Of a stretch of 64,000 nucleotides of DNA, positions 9,238 to 20,550 are shown piece after piece; positions within the stretch are counted from its first letter, which is position 1; every line of letters begins with the position of its first letter. The DNA is taken from the NCBI GenBank assembly GCA_030407085.1, contig CM059584.1:91520501-91584500 (forward strand). The letters are read 5' to 3'. Origin of the DNA: Trichopria drosophilae. Lineage: Eukaryota > Arthropoda > Insecta > Hymenoptera > Diapriidae. Made by a program: the position numbers and the translations under genes. Under the pieces are notes generated by a model. That model was not told the DNA's origin. It did no database searches and saw only the letters and a list, made by a program, of their open reading frames with translations.

Positions 9238-11870
9238 CTTTTTCTGCCATAGCTAATTAGTTTGAAATATTTCTATTCAGGTCCCTAGCGATATCCAACT
9301 TGTTTCGAGCAAGGCTGAACGTCTTAGTGAATCAGCGATTGAACATTGTTATAAAAAATAGCGAATCCTCTAATGAAAAGTAGAAAATGGTTATAAACAA
9401 TGAACGGAAATTTGTTAATTTTTTTCTGCCAGAGCTATTCAGTTTGAAATGTTACTATTAACCCATTAAGGCCCAGGCGGACAAATTTTCAGCATCAGTT
9501 TGAACATCGATAATTTGTATACAAACGCCTTTGGAAAAATGTTAGCTCCACTTTTTCTAACGTAAAATTTTATACTCTTTCAGAATCTTTCAATAAAATT
9601 TCGATAAAATAAACCGCAAAAAAGTTATAAACGTTTTTTTAGAAAAAATCATGGTTTTTTACATTTCCTCTTTCAATAAAACTCACTTTCACCACGCACT
9701 GGCGTTGGAGAACATATCGAAGGTGAAAATATCGCGTCCATGGACCCTCAGGATTAAAATGTACCATGTTTGGATTCGTAATTCAAGATTGTGGCTTCCA
9801 AAATGGCGCCTTGCAGCTAAAAATTGTTTTTAAAACTTAACAATTTTTTTTCTTGAAAACTATAGACTTTAGAGACATTTTTTAAGAACAATAGTGCTTC
9901 GGAATGAGTCAAAAAATACCCTCAAATTTTTTTAGAACATATGGATGCAATTTTTTATTTTTCGAAAAATTAAAAAATCGGAATTTTGAAAAAAGTCATT
10001 TAAAAAATCTGAAAAATTTTGAGAGTATTCTTTAATCGATTGTAAGACATTTTTGTTCTAAGGACAATTTTTCTAAAGCTCATAGTTTTCACGAAAATAA
10101 TTTATTAACCGTAAAATTTCGAAAAGTGTAATAATTTATTTTTTTGATAACTATAGACTCTGGAGAAAATTTCCTTATAACAAAAATGTCTTCGAATTGG
10201 TTAAAGAACACTCTCAAATTTTTTCAGATTTTTTAAATGACTTTTTGCAAAATTCCGATTTTTCGAATTTTCGAAAAATCAAAAATTGCATCCATATATT
10301 CAAAAAAAAATTTAGGGTATTTTTTGACTCATTCCGAAGCACTATTGTTCTTAAAAAATTTTATCTAAAGTCTATAATTTTCAAGAAAAAAATTTGTTAA
10401 GTTTTAAAAAGAATTTTTAGCTACTAGGCGCCATTTTGGAAATCACAATCTTGAATTACGAATTGAAAAATGGTACATTTTAATCCTGAGGGTCCATGGA
10501 CGCGATATTTATACCTTATATATGTTTCCCAACGCCAGTTCGTGGTGAAAGTAATGTTTTATTGAAAAAGGAAATGTAAAAAACCATGATTTTTTCTAAA
10601 AAAACGTTTATAACTTTTTTGCGGTTCATTTTATCGAAATTTTATTGAAAGATTCTGAAAGAGTATAAAATATTGCGTTGGAATCAGTGGAGCTAACATT
10701 TTTCCAAAGGCGTTTATATACAAATTATCGATGTTCAAACTGATGCTGAAAATTCGTCCGCCTGGGCCTTAATGGGTTAATGATCCTAGAGAATTCTACC
10801 GTGAAACGACCAGGTCTGAATGTCTTGGAATGAATCCGCGCCTGAAAATTGTTATAAACGATAGGCGGAAATTGTTTTAATTTTTCTGTCAAAACTATTC
10901 GGTTTAAAATGTTACTATTAAAGTGTCTGGCGAATTACAGTTTGAATCGAGTAGATTTGTCTATCTTAAAGCGAATCCGCTGCTGAAGAATAGACTATAG
11001 TTAAAAACAATATTTTCAGTCACAGATTCGCTCTAAAACGATCAGACCTGCTCCTTTCAAGGTGGAATTCGCAAGGAACGTTAATAGTAACATTTCAAAC
11101 CGATTAGCTGTGGCAGCAAAAATCAAAATATTTTTCACCTATTGTTTATGACAATTTTCAGTGGCCGATTCACTCTAATATGTTCAGCCCGGCTCGATTC
11201 CAATATGAAATCGCTAGGGACCTCGATAGTAATATTTCAAACCGAATAGCTCCAGCAAAAAAAAAGTAAAACAACTTTCGCCTATTCTTTCTAATAATTG
11301 TCAGTAGTGGGTTCAATCTAAATCATCCATTCTGGCTCGTTTCAAGCTGGACATCGCATGGGACCTTAATAGTAACTTCTCAAACTGCATATCTCGTTTA
11401 GAACAAATACAAACATTTCCGTCCATTGTTTATAACAATTATCTACACTTCGCCAGCAGATTCGCTTTAAGATACCCAAATCTACTCGATTCAAACTAGA
11501 ATTCACTAGAGACCTTAATAGTAATATTTCAAACCGAATACCTCTGACCAAAAAATTAAAACAATTTTCACCTATTATTTATAATAATTTTCAATCACGG
11601 ATTCATTCCAAGACGTTCAGACCTGCTCGTTTCAAGGTAGAATTCGCTAAGATCATTAGTGGTTACATTTCAAACTGAGTAGCTCTGGCAAACAAAATTG
11701 TTTATAACAATTTCCTACTCTTCAGCAGTGGATTCGCTTTAAGGTATCTAAATCTACTCGATTCAAGCTGGAATGCACTAGAGAACTCAATAGTAACATT
11801 TTGAACCTAATAGCTCTGACAGAAAAAATTAAAATAATTTCCGCCTATTGTTTATGACAATTTTATGATA
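9238..11870. repeat. Degenerate ~143-bp satellite with orientation switch
   Basis: A diverged unit is repeated tandemly. Its landmarks are TTTCAAACCGAATAGCTCTG, an AATTTTCxCCTATTGTTTATAACAA block and a CAGACCTGCTCGTTTCAA block. In the right half (about 11030-11870) the TTAATAGTAAxATTTCAAAC landmark recurs near 11081, 11224, 11367, 11515, 11656 and 11787, a spacing of 131-148 bp. In the left half (9238-10985) the unit is inverted, with landmarks near 9261, 9440 and 10901. The last two are 142 bp apart once the 1.3-kb insertion is removed. The array therefore has an internal inversion point near 11000. Confidence 0.75.
9462..10776. mobile_element. 1.3-kb palindromic piggyBac-like element (TTAA target site)
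   Basis: The element begins CCCATTAAGGCCCAGGCGGA and ends with its reverse complement TTAATGGG. It is flanked on both sides by TTAA (9458-9461 and 10777-10780). TTAA duplication and TIRs starting CCC are the hallmarks of piggyBac-type transposition. The whole element is one long imperfect palindrome: the two ~650-bp arms meet near 10119, with arm blocks such as the CATGGACCCTCAGGATTAAA segment mirrored throughout. No transposase is encoded, so it is non-autonomous. It interrupts a satellite monomer at a TTAA. Confidence 0.8.
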
Positions 11871-12356
11871 TTAAACATTGATCAACCGAAGAAACTTGGA
11901 AACTCAGCGTCGCCGAATCCGATGAAATTAATGACTTTTTAGAATTCACTACAAACATAAATGCGATAGATGTCATGTCTTATTATGCAATCGAGTGGCG
12001 CCATTCAAAAATCCAAATCAACAAACATCACAATATATAAAAGCGTATGTTTCATATAAAACTATCTTATTTTAAGGAACGCGTATCTGATAGGTTATAA
12101 GATGATGAGAAACCGGTGTCACAGTAAAAAAATCGCTTTATTTTTCAATATTTTAAAAAAAGATGCGAGACATTTTTGCGGCACATCATTGTTTGGAAAT
12201 GTCATCATGCTATTCGAAAGAACTACCGTTTGTAACGTGGACGTTTCAACTTTTAGTCAATCTCCTTGGATTTTCATTTATCATTGATCATGTTTATAAC
12301 CATTTTCAATCCATCATAAAAAGTTTAATTTTAAATCTGTTAAAATTACTTCTATT
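11871..12356. other. Intronic DNA without recognisable feature
   Basis: Short overlapping ORFs here (for example 12163-12396) have no recognisable motif. Confidence 0.45.
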
Positions 12357-13742
12357 AGGGTCCTATAGGGAAGTGGGGGCTACTGATGATACATGAAAGT
12401 CGGGAATAAGGGTAAAATAAGAAAACACTTTATTTGACTGAAATTGATTAATTTATTGCTGGGTTGATAATATTTTTTAGGTGTACAAAGTGGTGTTGTC
12501 GGATGAGGGGGGAAGTGGGGTGAGGCAGGTTCTATTAGGAGAAAAATTCTTTAGCAGTCTGTCGCTCATTTTCCTCCAGGATAAGGTGAACGACCTTTGA
12601 CAATTTTTGGCGATGAAGCTTTTGTCCTCCTCGATGGCGTTTGACTGAAAAATATTTGTTTCTTTTTAGATATTCATTTTTGTTTTAAAACTCACGAAAG
12701 TGAGAAAACAAAATATTATAAAACTAATCAATTATATTGTTTATTTAGTTAACGCTATGCTAACAATCTTTGAAACATCGAATGTGAGGAAAGTATTTCC
12801 TTAAGAATGCAGCTTTAATATTAAATATATATTTATATTGTCTCTATTTTAAGAATTGGAAAAAGATCAGTTATTTAGGAAAAAATAATAATAATGACAG
12901 GAATATTAGTCGCTTGAGAGGGGCGACTTCATCTCGGTGGGCTGTATGCAATAAGTAGGAGAGACGGGGCTGTGGTTTCGCAGGCTTATCCACTATGTCA
13001 AAAAAGGAAAAGAGGATGCGATTTCGCCGGTCGAGGCCGACCCGCTATGTCGCAATGGGAAAAGGTTGGCGTGATTTTGCAGGCCGATCCGCTATGTCAC
13101 GAAAAGGAAGAAAATGCGATTTCGCAGGCCTACCCGCTATGTCACGAAAGAAAAGGAGAGGAGAGGGATCATTTGTTTATTTATTGAAAATAAAATAAAG
13201 AGACACGTACTATTTGCTTTCGCTGGTCCCTTTTTGAACGGCTATCAGCTGTTCCAAATGATTGGGCGAGATGTCCTGTATACTTCCTGGAGTTTTTCGG
13301 AGCCTTTGAATTTTTCCGCTTCTATTTTGAAAATGGTGGATTTGTGTGTTGGACAGGTTTTGGAAATAGGCCAAGGAGGAAGCACTCATTAACTAATGCT
13401 TTTACATTATTGTTATAAGTTACGGTGTAGTAGATAGCTGTTTAGAAGTATCCGATTTCTCTTTTATTTTTAGAAAAGTCAAAAAGTGGTAACTTGATAT
13501 TTATAAAAAATGTTTTTCTGCTTAGGCAACGCGAGTCATCTTCTGATTTATGGCCAATAAAAGTTAAAAGAAAGTCTAATTTTAAGCGGTTTCATTTTAA
13601 CATGCTGCGTCTACGTGATCTGAATGCTATATTTAAAAAAGGGACTCGTTTGTCCGATACCGACATACAATTGTGACAATTTTCGGATTTTTGAATGCAT
13701 ACAATAAAAAAGCGTAATCGCGCTAGTTACGGGGACGTAACA
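12357..13742 (-). repeat. Gypsy-1 3' LTR
   Basis: About 1.39 kb, collinear with 21487-22986. In element orientation it starts TGTTACGTCCCCGTAAC. Relative to the 5' LTR it lacks about 250 bp (around 13300) and the terminal 75 bp. It has four instead of three copies of a ~45-60 bp internal unit (core CGCTATGTC, 12974-13150). Confidence 0.85.
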
Positions 13743-13754
13743 CCCCCACCTTGG
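13743..13754 (-). other. Gypsy-1 polypurine tract
   Basis: Reading the minus strand, AAGGTGGGGGTG sits immediately upstream of the TGTTACG start of the 3' LTR. This is the expected position and composition for the plus-strand primer of reverse transcription. Confidence 0.7.
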
Positions 13755-15330
13755 TCGAACGTTGGCCCTCCAATGTTCTGTGCACAAGCTAAGTAAGGAT
13801 TCATGTTACAATTTTATATTGACGCCGATACAGAATTTTGCATTTTTTTTGAAATGTCAAATCGCTTATCAATGAAATCGCATTCTAATTTAGTTTTCTT
13901 GTTATTGATGTTAGATGTGTTCGCGATCATGTCGCATGAATTAGAAATTAGAAATAAAAGCACGGTATTTTTAAGTTTCCGTTTATTGGTAATTGTGTTA
14001 CATTATTTTGAAGGTTGTACAATATTTTACATGATGGTTCTTCTTGAAGTTTATATACATGAATCGTTACTATATCTATGCTTTCTATGATATATACGTG
14101 TTATCGCTGTTTATACGGTATGACTATTCTTAACCATATACATATGTAGTGAAAAAAAAACATTTCTGAGGGTAAACAATTTTCGCAGCGTTTTGACAAT
14201 GTGAGGTTGAATATTTCTAACATCGCCGCAGCCGGCAGATTTCTTCTCTTTCCTGTCATACATACGTATACAGTGGACTATTGTAGTGGTTAAATCGTTG
14301 GCTTAATCCTAGTCTCAAAAGAATCCGGAAGTAAAGACAACAAATAATTTTGAAATTATGCATGTTAAAAATTAGGAAGGTTAAAAAAGTGGTGTATTTT
14401 CCGTGACCAACAAAAAATTTTGATTATAATGATTATTGTGTTAATACTTTTGGAATTTGTTAATAATTAAAAAGTCAAGACAAATGACTTTCAAACAAGA
14501 CAAATTCGATATATGTCAATTTCCGAAGTGCATGACATCTCGCTCTCCACCATATTGTGGTAAGGCTAACTTAACGGCGAGTGTTTTATTCTCACTTTTG
14601 CAGTGTCTAGTATGTGTTATACGCACTCCACTATTTTGTAGCAAGGCTAACTTAACGACGAAATATCGTTTACTTAAAAATATATTCTTTGGAAATTAAC
14701 AATCTCGCATTTCACTCGCTTAAATTCATTATTCTTTTGGTTTTTTTTTTGTTTTTGCCATTTGATATATTTTTGATAATTATTTCATATTTTTATTATG
14801 TTATCAAATTGAATTTCTATGTCAAAATGTAGTTTATTCGTTAATTTTTTTGCATGCATATGCGAATTCGTTTCAATAATTATTTTTATTGTATATATGT
14901 ATATTCCCTTCTTTTAACTATTCCTTTCTATTTGGAAGCATTTCCGCGAGTAAACGAAATATTGTTTCATTATATTATGAAAAAAATAAAAATTATTATA
15001 ACAAAGATATTGTATTTTGTCTAGAATCATTGCTTGTTAAAGTTAAATATAATTTTATGGAAAATTCGATTGTCTTTGCAAAATTTTGTTATAGGGGAAA
15101 AAAGTATTTAAGAAAAATATGTGAAAGAATGTAAGATTCATCTCTTGCCTTAGTGTTTTTCAAATTGAATATGTCAAGATCAACAATATTTTCATATAAT
15201 CCATTGTCGTATTTGTGTTGCAGTTTATTTTTGAGGTTTGCTGAGTTTTCTCTATTTGGAGAAGATTATTAGTTTTTATGTCATTTTTTGGTTAAAAAAT
15301 ATATGTATATAAGGATAACTTGGCTATTTA
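13755..15330 (-). other. Gypsy-1 3' segment between integrase and PPT, unassigned
   Basis: About 1.6 kb of AT-rich sequence where an env gene would lie in errantivirus-like Gypsy elements. I see no continuous minus-strand frame, signal peptide, furin-type site or transmembrane segment that I can defend. It may be a decayed env, a 3' UTR or unrelated DNA. Confidence 0.4.
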
Positions 15331-16770
15331 TGACTTCTCATTTTGGAAATTTTAAGCCTATTGGAGTGTCCTATCTTTTCTTCATTTTTTATTTTAATTT
15401 TAACGTTTCCATTTTCAAATACTTCTAGAACTTCGAAAGGACCTTAATCTTCATCATCTAGTTTACCGGTTTTGTGATTTTTTTGTATAAATACTAAATT
15501 TCTTATTTTCAATTTTAGTGGATTTATTTTTCTGTCATAATAATATTTTGATTTTGTTTTTGCAGATATTTGGTTTTTTCTTGCGTGTTCTTGTGTGGCA
15601 TATAATTTGGTAGCTCACTGTTGAATGTAGTCGCTGTACGTTATTTGGATAGTATCTTTTATAGCTTTTTGAGACGGTAATTTGGCTATTCTTCCAAACA
15701 TTAGTTCAAATGGGGTATATTTTGTTCCTTCATGGATACTAGTGTTGTATGAGAAAGTTGCGAGTTCTAACCATTTATCCCAATCGGTGTATTTATCTAA
15801 AAAATGTTTAATGTATTCTTTGATTACGTGGTGTGAACGTTTGAGTGCCTATTTGATTGTGGATGAAATGCTGTAGTTTTTATATATTTGATGTTAAAAA
15901 TGTTGTCTATTTGTTTCATAACTTTGCTTAAGAAATTTTTGCCTTGATCAGTTAGTATTTTTTTTGGTGAACCAAACGTACAAGTTAACCGTTTTGCTAA
16001 TGCTTCGGCGATATTTGAAGATGTTGCTTTTTTTAGTGGAATCGCTATCAAATATTTTGTTAAGTTATCTTGAATAGTTAGTATATTTTCATAGCCGTCT
16101 TCTGTTTTATTATTTGGAATTACTATATCCATTGCTATTTTCTCCATTGCTTGTTTAGGAGTATCTGATATAATCATTGGTTGTTTAGTTTTTACTCTGG
16201 TTAATTTTTTTAGTTGGCAAGATTTGCAATTTTAGATGAATTTTTCTATATCTGATTTCATGTTTTCCCTAAAATATCGTTGTTTTATTCTGTTCAGAGT
16301 TTTACCGATGCCTTTATGTCCTCCTATTGGTGTTGAGTCTAATTCCCTTATTATTCCTGGTCGATCTTTAATGTTCGCGTCTATTATATTTCCATTGCAT
16401 CTTATTATTTTTGTATTCGAGTTTTTGAATTGTTTTTCGATTATTTTTATGATAGTTTCCCAATTAATTCCTTTTATCTCATTTGATTTTGATATGCTAC
16501 TTGTGGAGAATTGCAGTACGTTTACTTTGTTTTTGAGCGTTTTTATGACTTTTTTAATATTTTCCTCTATTATTAATTGGCTTTCTCCTGATTCCGATGT
16601 TACTGGCAGGCTATGTGATATTTGTTATTTTTCTTGATAACTGAAATTTGGTTTAGTTTCAGATTTTATATTTTGGTAATTCATTCCTGTCATTTAATTT
16701 ATTTGATCCTTCATCGCAAGGTTGCCCAGATGTAGTTACAACATATGTTAGATTATCTTTTTGCACATAT
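15331..16770 (-). pseudogene. Gypsy-1 integrase
   Basis: In minus-strand order there is an HHCC-type zinc region (GGHKGIGKTLNRIKQRYF, then NCKSCQLKK with an intervening stop). The catalytic core follows (frame 15824-16177) with Asp in AMDIVIPNN and Asp in KILTDQGKNF, then HPQSN. Immediately after, the frame shifts by one base. In the shifted frame the DDE glutamate position reads lysine (ALKRSHHVIKEY, where relatives have ALERSHH). A C-terminal region of Gypsy type follows (PFELMFGRIAKLPSQ and on to about 15350). Stop, frameshift and Glu-to-Lys make it non-functional. Confidence 0.75.
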
Positions 16771-16840
16771 AATTGGTTTGCGATTTCTATTATATTATTT
16801 TTATAATAGTTTTTTGTTTCGTTGATTTCGTTATATGTAT

Positions 16841-16899
16841 CATCATTATCTTCATCATCATCATCATTGTTATCATCATCATCATCATCATCATCATCG
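16841..16899 (+). repeat. CAT/ATG trinucleotide repeat in Gypsy-1 pol
   Basis: About 19 near-perfect CAT units. On the element's coding strand the run reads poly-Asp in the frame that continues downstream and poly-Met in the frame coming from upstream. A one-base shift, probably in the AAAAAA run just before it, has broken the pol frame here. Confidence 0.8.
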
Positions 16900-17057
16900 T
16901 CTGCGTTATCGTTTTTTCGAGTTGTGTAATTATTTCTTCATTCTTTTCAAATATAAAATTATCTTCCTTAGCTTTTTTTGTATCTTTATTTTCGTTATCA
17001 TGGACGTTTTGCGTTCTTATACTGCCGTCTTCGGCTATATAATCAATTTTAGCAAAA

Positions 17058-17864
17058 TCAACTTGGTGATCTTCCTCGTTTTCTACATGATTGTGCATCG
17101 TTGGTGGTTAATCTTTTCTTCCTTGTGTTTATAATATCTAATCTATCTGGTGGTCTTATATTTCGTGTACTTCTTCCTAGTGATTGATTATTATTTATTT
17201 CTATTTGTGCAACAGTTGTAATTTGTTTAGATTTTAATTGTAACTCTTCTCTTGTAAAAGGAATTGCATCGTTAGTTTCTATTTTTACATTTCCGTTATC
17301 CCGTTGTTTGTTATATGTTTCGTATTTCATATTTTCTGTATCTTTTATTGTATGATTGAGTTTATTGCATTTGGTACAAAATTGTATTGCTTTAGAAAGG
17401 TTGTATTTAGGCCCGTTGTAATTTTTAATGATTGCCTTTAGTAATGTTAACTTGTAAATTGAGTTGCGAGGTAGTATATGTTTCTGAATATTGGGTTTGT
17501 TTATAATTTCGTCACTTTTTATGAATGTAATGTAAGGTAATTTAGTTTCTGATAATGGTTTTTCGTAGTTGAAAAGGTCGTAGTCGTGGTTTTGCTTCTT
17601 GTATCCTAATCCTTTTTTATCTGTTTCACTTTTAACTGATACTGGTTTTTTTATTCCTTGATTATATTTACCTATTCCTGTACCTTTCCATCCCATTCTT
17701 TTCATTATATTTGTGGCTATAATATTGAGATTTGTTTGTTTTTCTACACCTTCTACTTGATATATTCCAACTGGGTTTCTTGACAAAGCGTCTGCATTTG
17801 CATTTAATGTTCCAGATTTATGTTTTACATCGAACTCATATTCTAATAGATTATATACATCCAT
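17058..17864 (-). pseudogene. Gypsy-1 RNase H tail plus G-patch linker
   Basis: A 268-residue frame. Residues 8-31 (EYEFDVKHKSGTLNANADAL) are the end of the RNase H domain. Residues ~50-88 fit the G-patch consensus: IMKRMGWKGTGIGKYNQGIK, then KKGLGY, with glycines at 58, 61, 63, 65, 70, 85 and 87. Residues 163-176 are a zinc-knuckle-like C-x2-C-x4-H-x4-T, with the last Cys replaced. The tail is basic (RSTRNIRPPDRLD). G-patch domains bind or activate RNA/RNP partners in host proteins and are known at the end of the protease of betaretroviruses. Their usual Gypsy layout does not place one between RNase H and integrase. The domain is read from sequence; its role here is unknown. Confidence 0.7.
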
Positions 17865-18898
17865 TTTGCTACTCTCGAATTAGGGTCCTTTTTGGTTTTA
17901 AAAGACATAAGAGGTTTATGGTCCGTGTATACTGTGAATTGACGACGGTAAACATAGGGTCTGAAATGACGGATTGCGTAAAATATGGCTAGTGCTTCCT
18001 TGTCATAAGTTGCGTATTTTTTTCGTAATCATTTAGAACTTTACATGCATAAGCTATTGGTCTATCTTTTTATATTTTCCCTTGAGACAAAACTCCACCT
18101 ATTGCATATCCTGATGCATCTGTTGATATGATAAAGGGTTTATTAAAATCTGGATATTATAGAACGAAAGCGTTACATAGTTTTTCGCCAAGTGTTTCGA
18201 ATGCGTTTATTTCATCTTATATGAACGGTACATTATTTTTTAAAAGGTTGGATAAAGGTTTTGCAATCCCAGAAAAATTTGATATAAATCGTCTGTAATA
18301 TCCTGCTAAGCTTAAAAATTTTCTTATATTTTTTTTTATTTTTAGGTGTTGGGAATTTTTTTACGCAGCTGATTTTATTAGGATCTGGTTTTAATCCGTT
18401 TTCTTCAATGATGTGTCCTAAGTAGCAGACTTCTTTGCTTAAGAATTCGCATTTGTCGGGTTGTAATTTTAAATTAGCTTCTCTTAATCTGTTCATTAAT
18501 TTTTCGCATTTAATCGAATGTTCTCCTAGTGAGGATGAGTAAATAACGATGTCATAAAGGTAAACGAAAAGTTCGTTGCCTTGCAAACCTGATAATACTA
18601 CATCCATTAGCCTTTGAAATGTAGCTGGTGCGTTTTATAAACCAAACGGCATTCTATCGAACTCATAATGCCCACGTGGCGTAGAAAATGCTGTTTTGTG
18701 TGAATCGTTTTCGTACATTTTAATTTGAAGAAAACCGGAAGCTAAATCGAATACTGAAAAATACTTAGCACCGCCTAATTGGTCTAAAATGTCAACAATG
18801 TTAGGAATTGGGTAGGAATCTCCGATTGATTTGTCATTCAATTTTCTAAAATCAAGTACCATTTTCCATCTCTTATTTCCTTGATTGTCGGCTTTCAT
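17865..18898 (-). pseudogene. Gypsy-1 reverse transcriptase and RNase H
   Basis: Minus-strand frames 18635-18898 and 18233-18607 carry RT motifs in order: WKMVLDFRKLNDKS, YFSVFDLASGFLQIK, DRMPFGL, then a stop. The catalytic box reads FVYLYDIVIYS instead of YLDDI, so one catalytic Asp is lost. CEFLSKEVCYLGHIIEENGL follows. From 18230 to 17865 a broken RNase H can be followed (a TDASGYAIGG-type start, then YTVYTDHKPLM). Several stops and frameshifts are present. Confidence 0.8.
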
Positions 18899-19046
18899 TG
18901 GTACTATCCATATTAGGGTATTATAGGGTGAATCTGAAGGTTTTATTATCCTGTATCCAATTTCCTTGATTGTCGGCTTTCTTTGGTACTATCCATATTA
19001 GGGTATTATAGGGTGAATCTGAAGGTTTTATTATCCTGTATCCAAT
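18877..19046 (-). repeat. 85-bp tandem duplication in RT coding sequence
   Basis: 18877-18961 and 18962-19046 are near-identical adjacent copies (both contain TTCCTTGATTGTCGGCTTTC). They encode the PSDSPYNTLIWIVP block at the RT start twice. Because 85 is not a multiple of three, the duplication shifts the pol frame. 19047-19200 continues upstream with RT N-terminal sequence in broken frame. Confidence 0.9.
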
Positions 19047-19460
19047 TGTTCTTTAACTTGCTTATTAATTTGTTCTTTGTGAATTGGTGGAAATCTATAC
19101 TGTTTAGTATTGATTGGGATGTTATCCGTAGTAGAAATTTTGTGTTTAATAAGGTGCGTAAAACCAAAGGGTTCGTCAGGTAAGTGAAAGACGTCTGCGT
19201 GATTATTTATGAGTCTTTCTACACTCTCGGTTTAAATGTTGTAAACGTAAGAGGTTTTTAATTTGTGCTGCTCTTTTCATCTGTTTTATGGTGTGTCGCC
19301 GACAGGCTCAAATTACGGTATGCCAAATTATGTGCGATTGTTACACGGCATATGGCGATGCAGTCGGTATTGAGTACGTATTAGAGTATAGTAAATTATT
19401 ATAAGATTTCAGTCTAATGTAAAAGAATAGGCACAATATGTCATAACGAAAATAACGTAA

Positions 19461-20550
19461 ACAGAGACCTGGCGAGGATGTTTGTTCCCTTCGCCAAGGT
19501 AAGATTGACGAGACCTGGCGTGGATGTTTGTTCCCTTCGCCAAGGTAAGATAGACGAGACCTGGCGGGGATGTTTGTTCCCTCCGCCAACGTAAGATTGA
19601 CGAGACCTGGCGGGGATCTTTATTCCCTCCGCCAACGTAAGGTTGACGAGACCTGGCGAGGATGTTTGTTCCCTCCGCCAACGTAAGATTGACGAGACCT
19701 GGCGGGGATGTTTGTTCCATCTGCCAACGTAAGGTTGACGAGACCTGGCGGGGATGTTTGTTCCCTCCGCCAACGTAAGATTGACGAGACCTGGCGGGGA
19801 TGTTTGTTCCCTTTGCCAAGGTAAGATAGACGAGACCTGGCGGGGATGATTGTTCCCTCCGCCAACGTAAGATTGACGAGACCTGGCGGGGATCTTCGTT
19901 CCCTCCGCCAACGTAAGATTGACGAGACCTGGCGGGGATGTTTGTTCCCTTTGCCAAGGTAAGATAGACGAGACCTGGCGGGGATGTTTGTTCCCTCCGC
20001 CAACGTAAGATTAACGAGACCTGGCGGGGATGTTTGTTCTATTCGCCAACGTAAGGTTGACGAAACCTGCCGGGGTGTTTTTTCCCTCCGCCAACGTAAG
20101 ATTGACGAGACCTGGCGAGGATGTTTGTTCCCTCCGCCAATGTAAGATTGACGAGACCTGGCGGGGATGTTTGTCCCCTTCGCCAAGGTAAGATAGACGA
20201 GACCTGGCGGGGATGTTTGTTCCCTCCGCCAACGTAAGATTGACGAGACCTGGCGGGGATGTTTGTTCCCTCCGCCAACGTAAGGTTGACGAGACCTGGC
20301 GGGGATGTTTGTTCCCTCCGCCAACGTAAGATTGACGAGACTTGGCGGGGATGTTTGTTCTATCTACCAACGTAAGGTTGACGAGGCCTGGCGGGGATGT
20401 TTGTTCCCTCCGCCAACGTAAGATTGACGAGACCTGGCGGGGATGTTTGTTCCCTTTGCCAAGGTAAGATAGACGAGACCTGGCGGGGATGTTTGTTCCC
20501 TCCGCCAACGTAAGATTAACGAGACCTGGCGGGGATGTTTGTTCTATTCG
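19461..20550. repeat. 46-bp minisatellite, about 24 units, inside Gypsy-1
   Basis: Head-to-tail units of the type GACGAGACCTGGCGGGGATG, TTTGTTCCCTCCGCCAACGT, AAGATT fill 1.09 kb between gag and pol. Variant units (CCCTTTGCCAAGG, TATTCGCCAACG) recur in blocks: the run near 19935-20054 is repeated at about 20437-20555, which indicates higher-order duplication. On the minus strand the unit has almost no stops in any frame. Since 46 is not divisible by three, all three frames give the same 46-residue period (three units). This explains the overlapping 165-234 residue ORFs, which I do not regard as genes. Confidence 0.95.

Noticed and set aside
16773..17134. Hydrophobic or His-rich ORFs over the CAT repeat
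   Set aside because: They are trinucleotide-repeat readings (poly-Met, poly-Ile or poly-His), not proteins; the real coding strand gives an acidic linker.
19341..20508. Overlapping minus-strand ORFs of 79-234 residues
   Set aside because: They are the 46-bp minisatellite read in three frames; the unit lacks stops and the peptide period equals three units.
19461..20550. Possible CRISPR-like array
   Set aside because: The units are directly adjacent and lack unique spacers; this is a minisatellite in animal intronic DNA.
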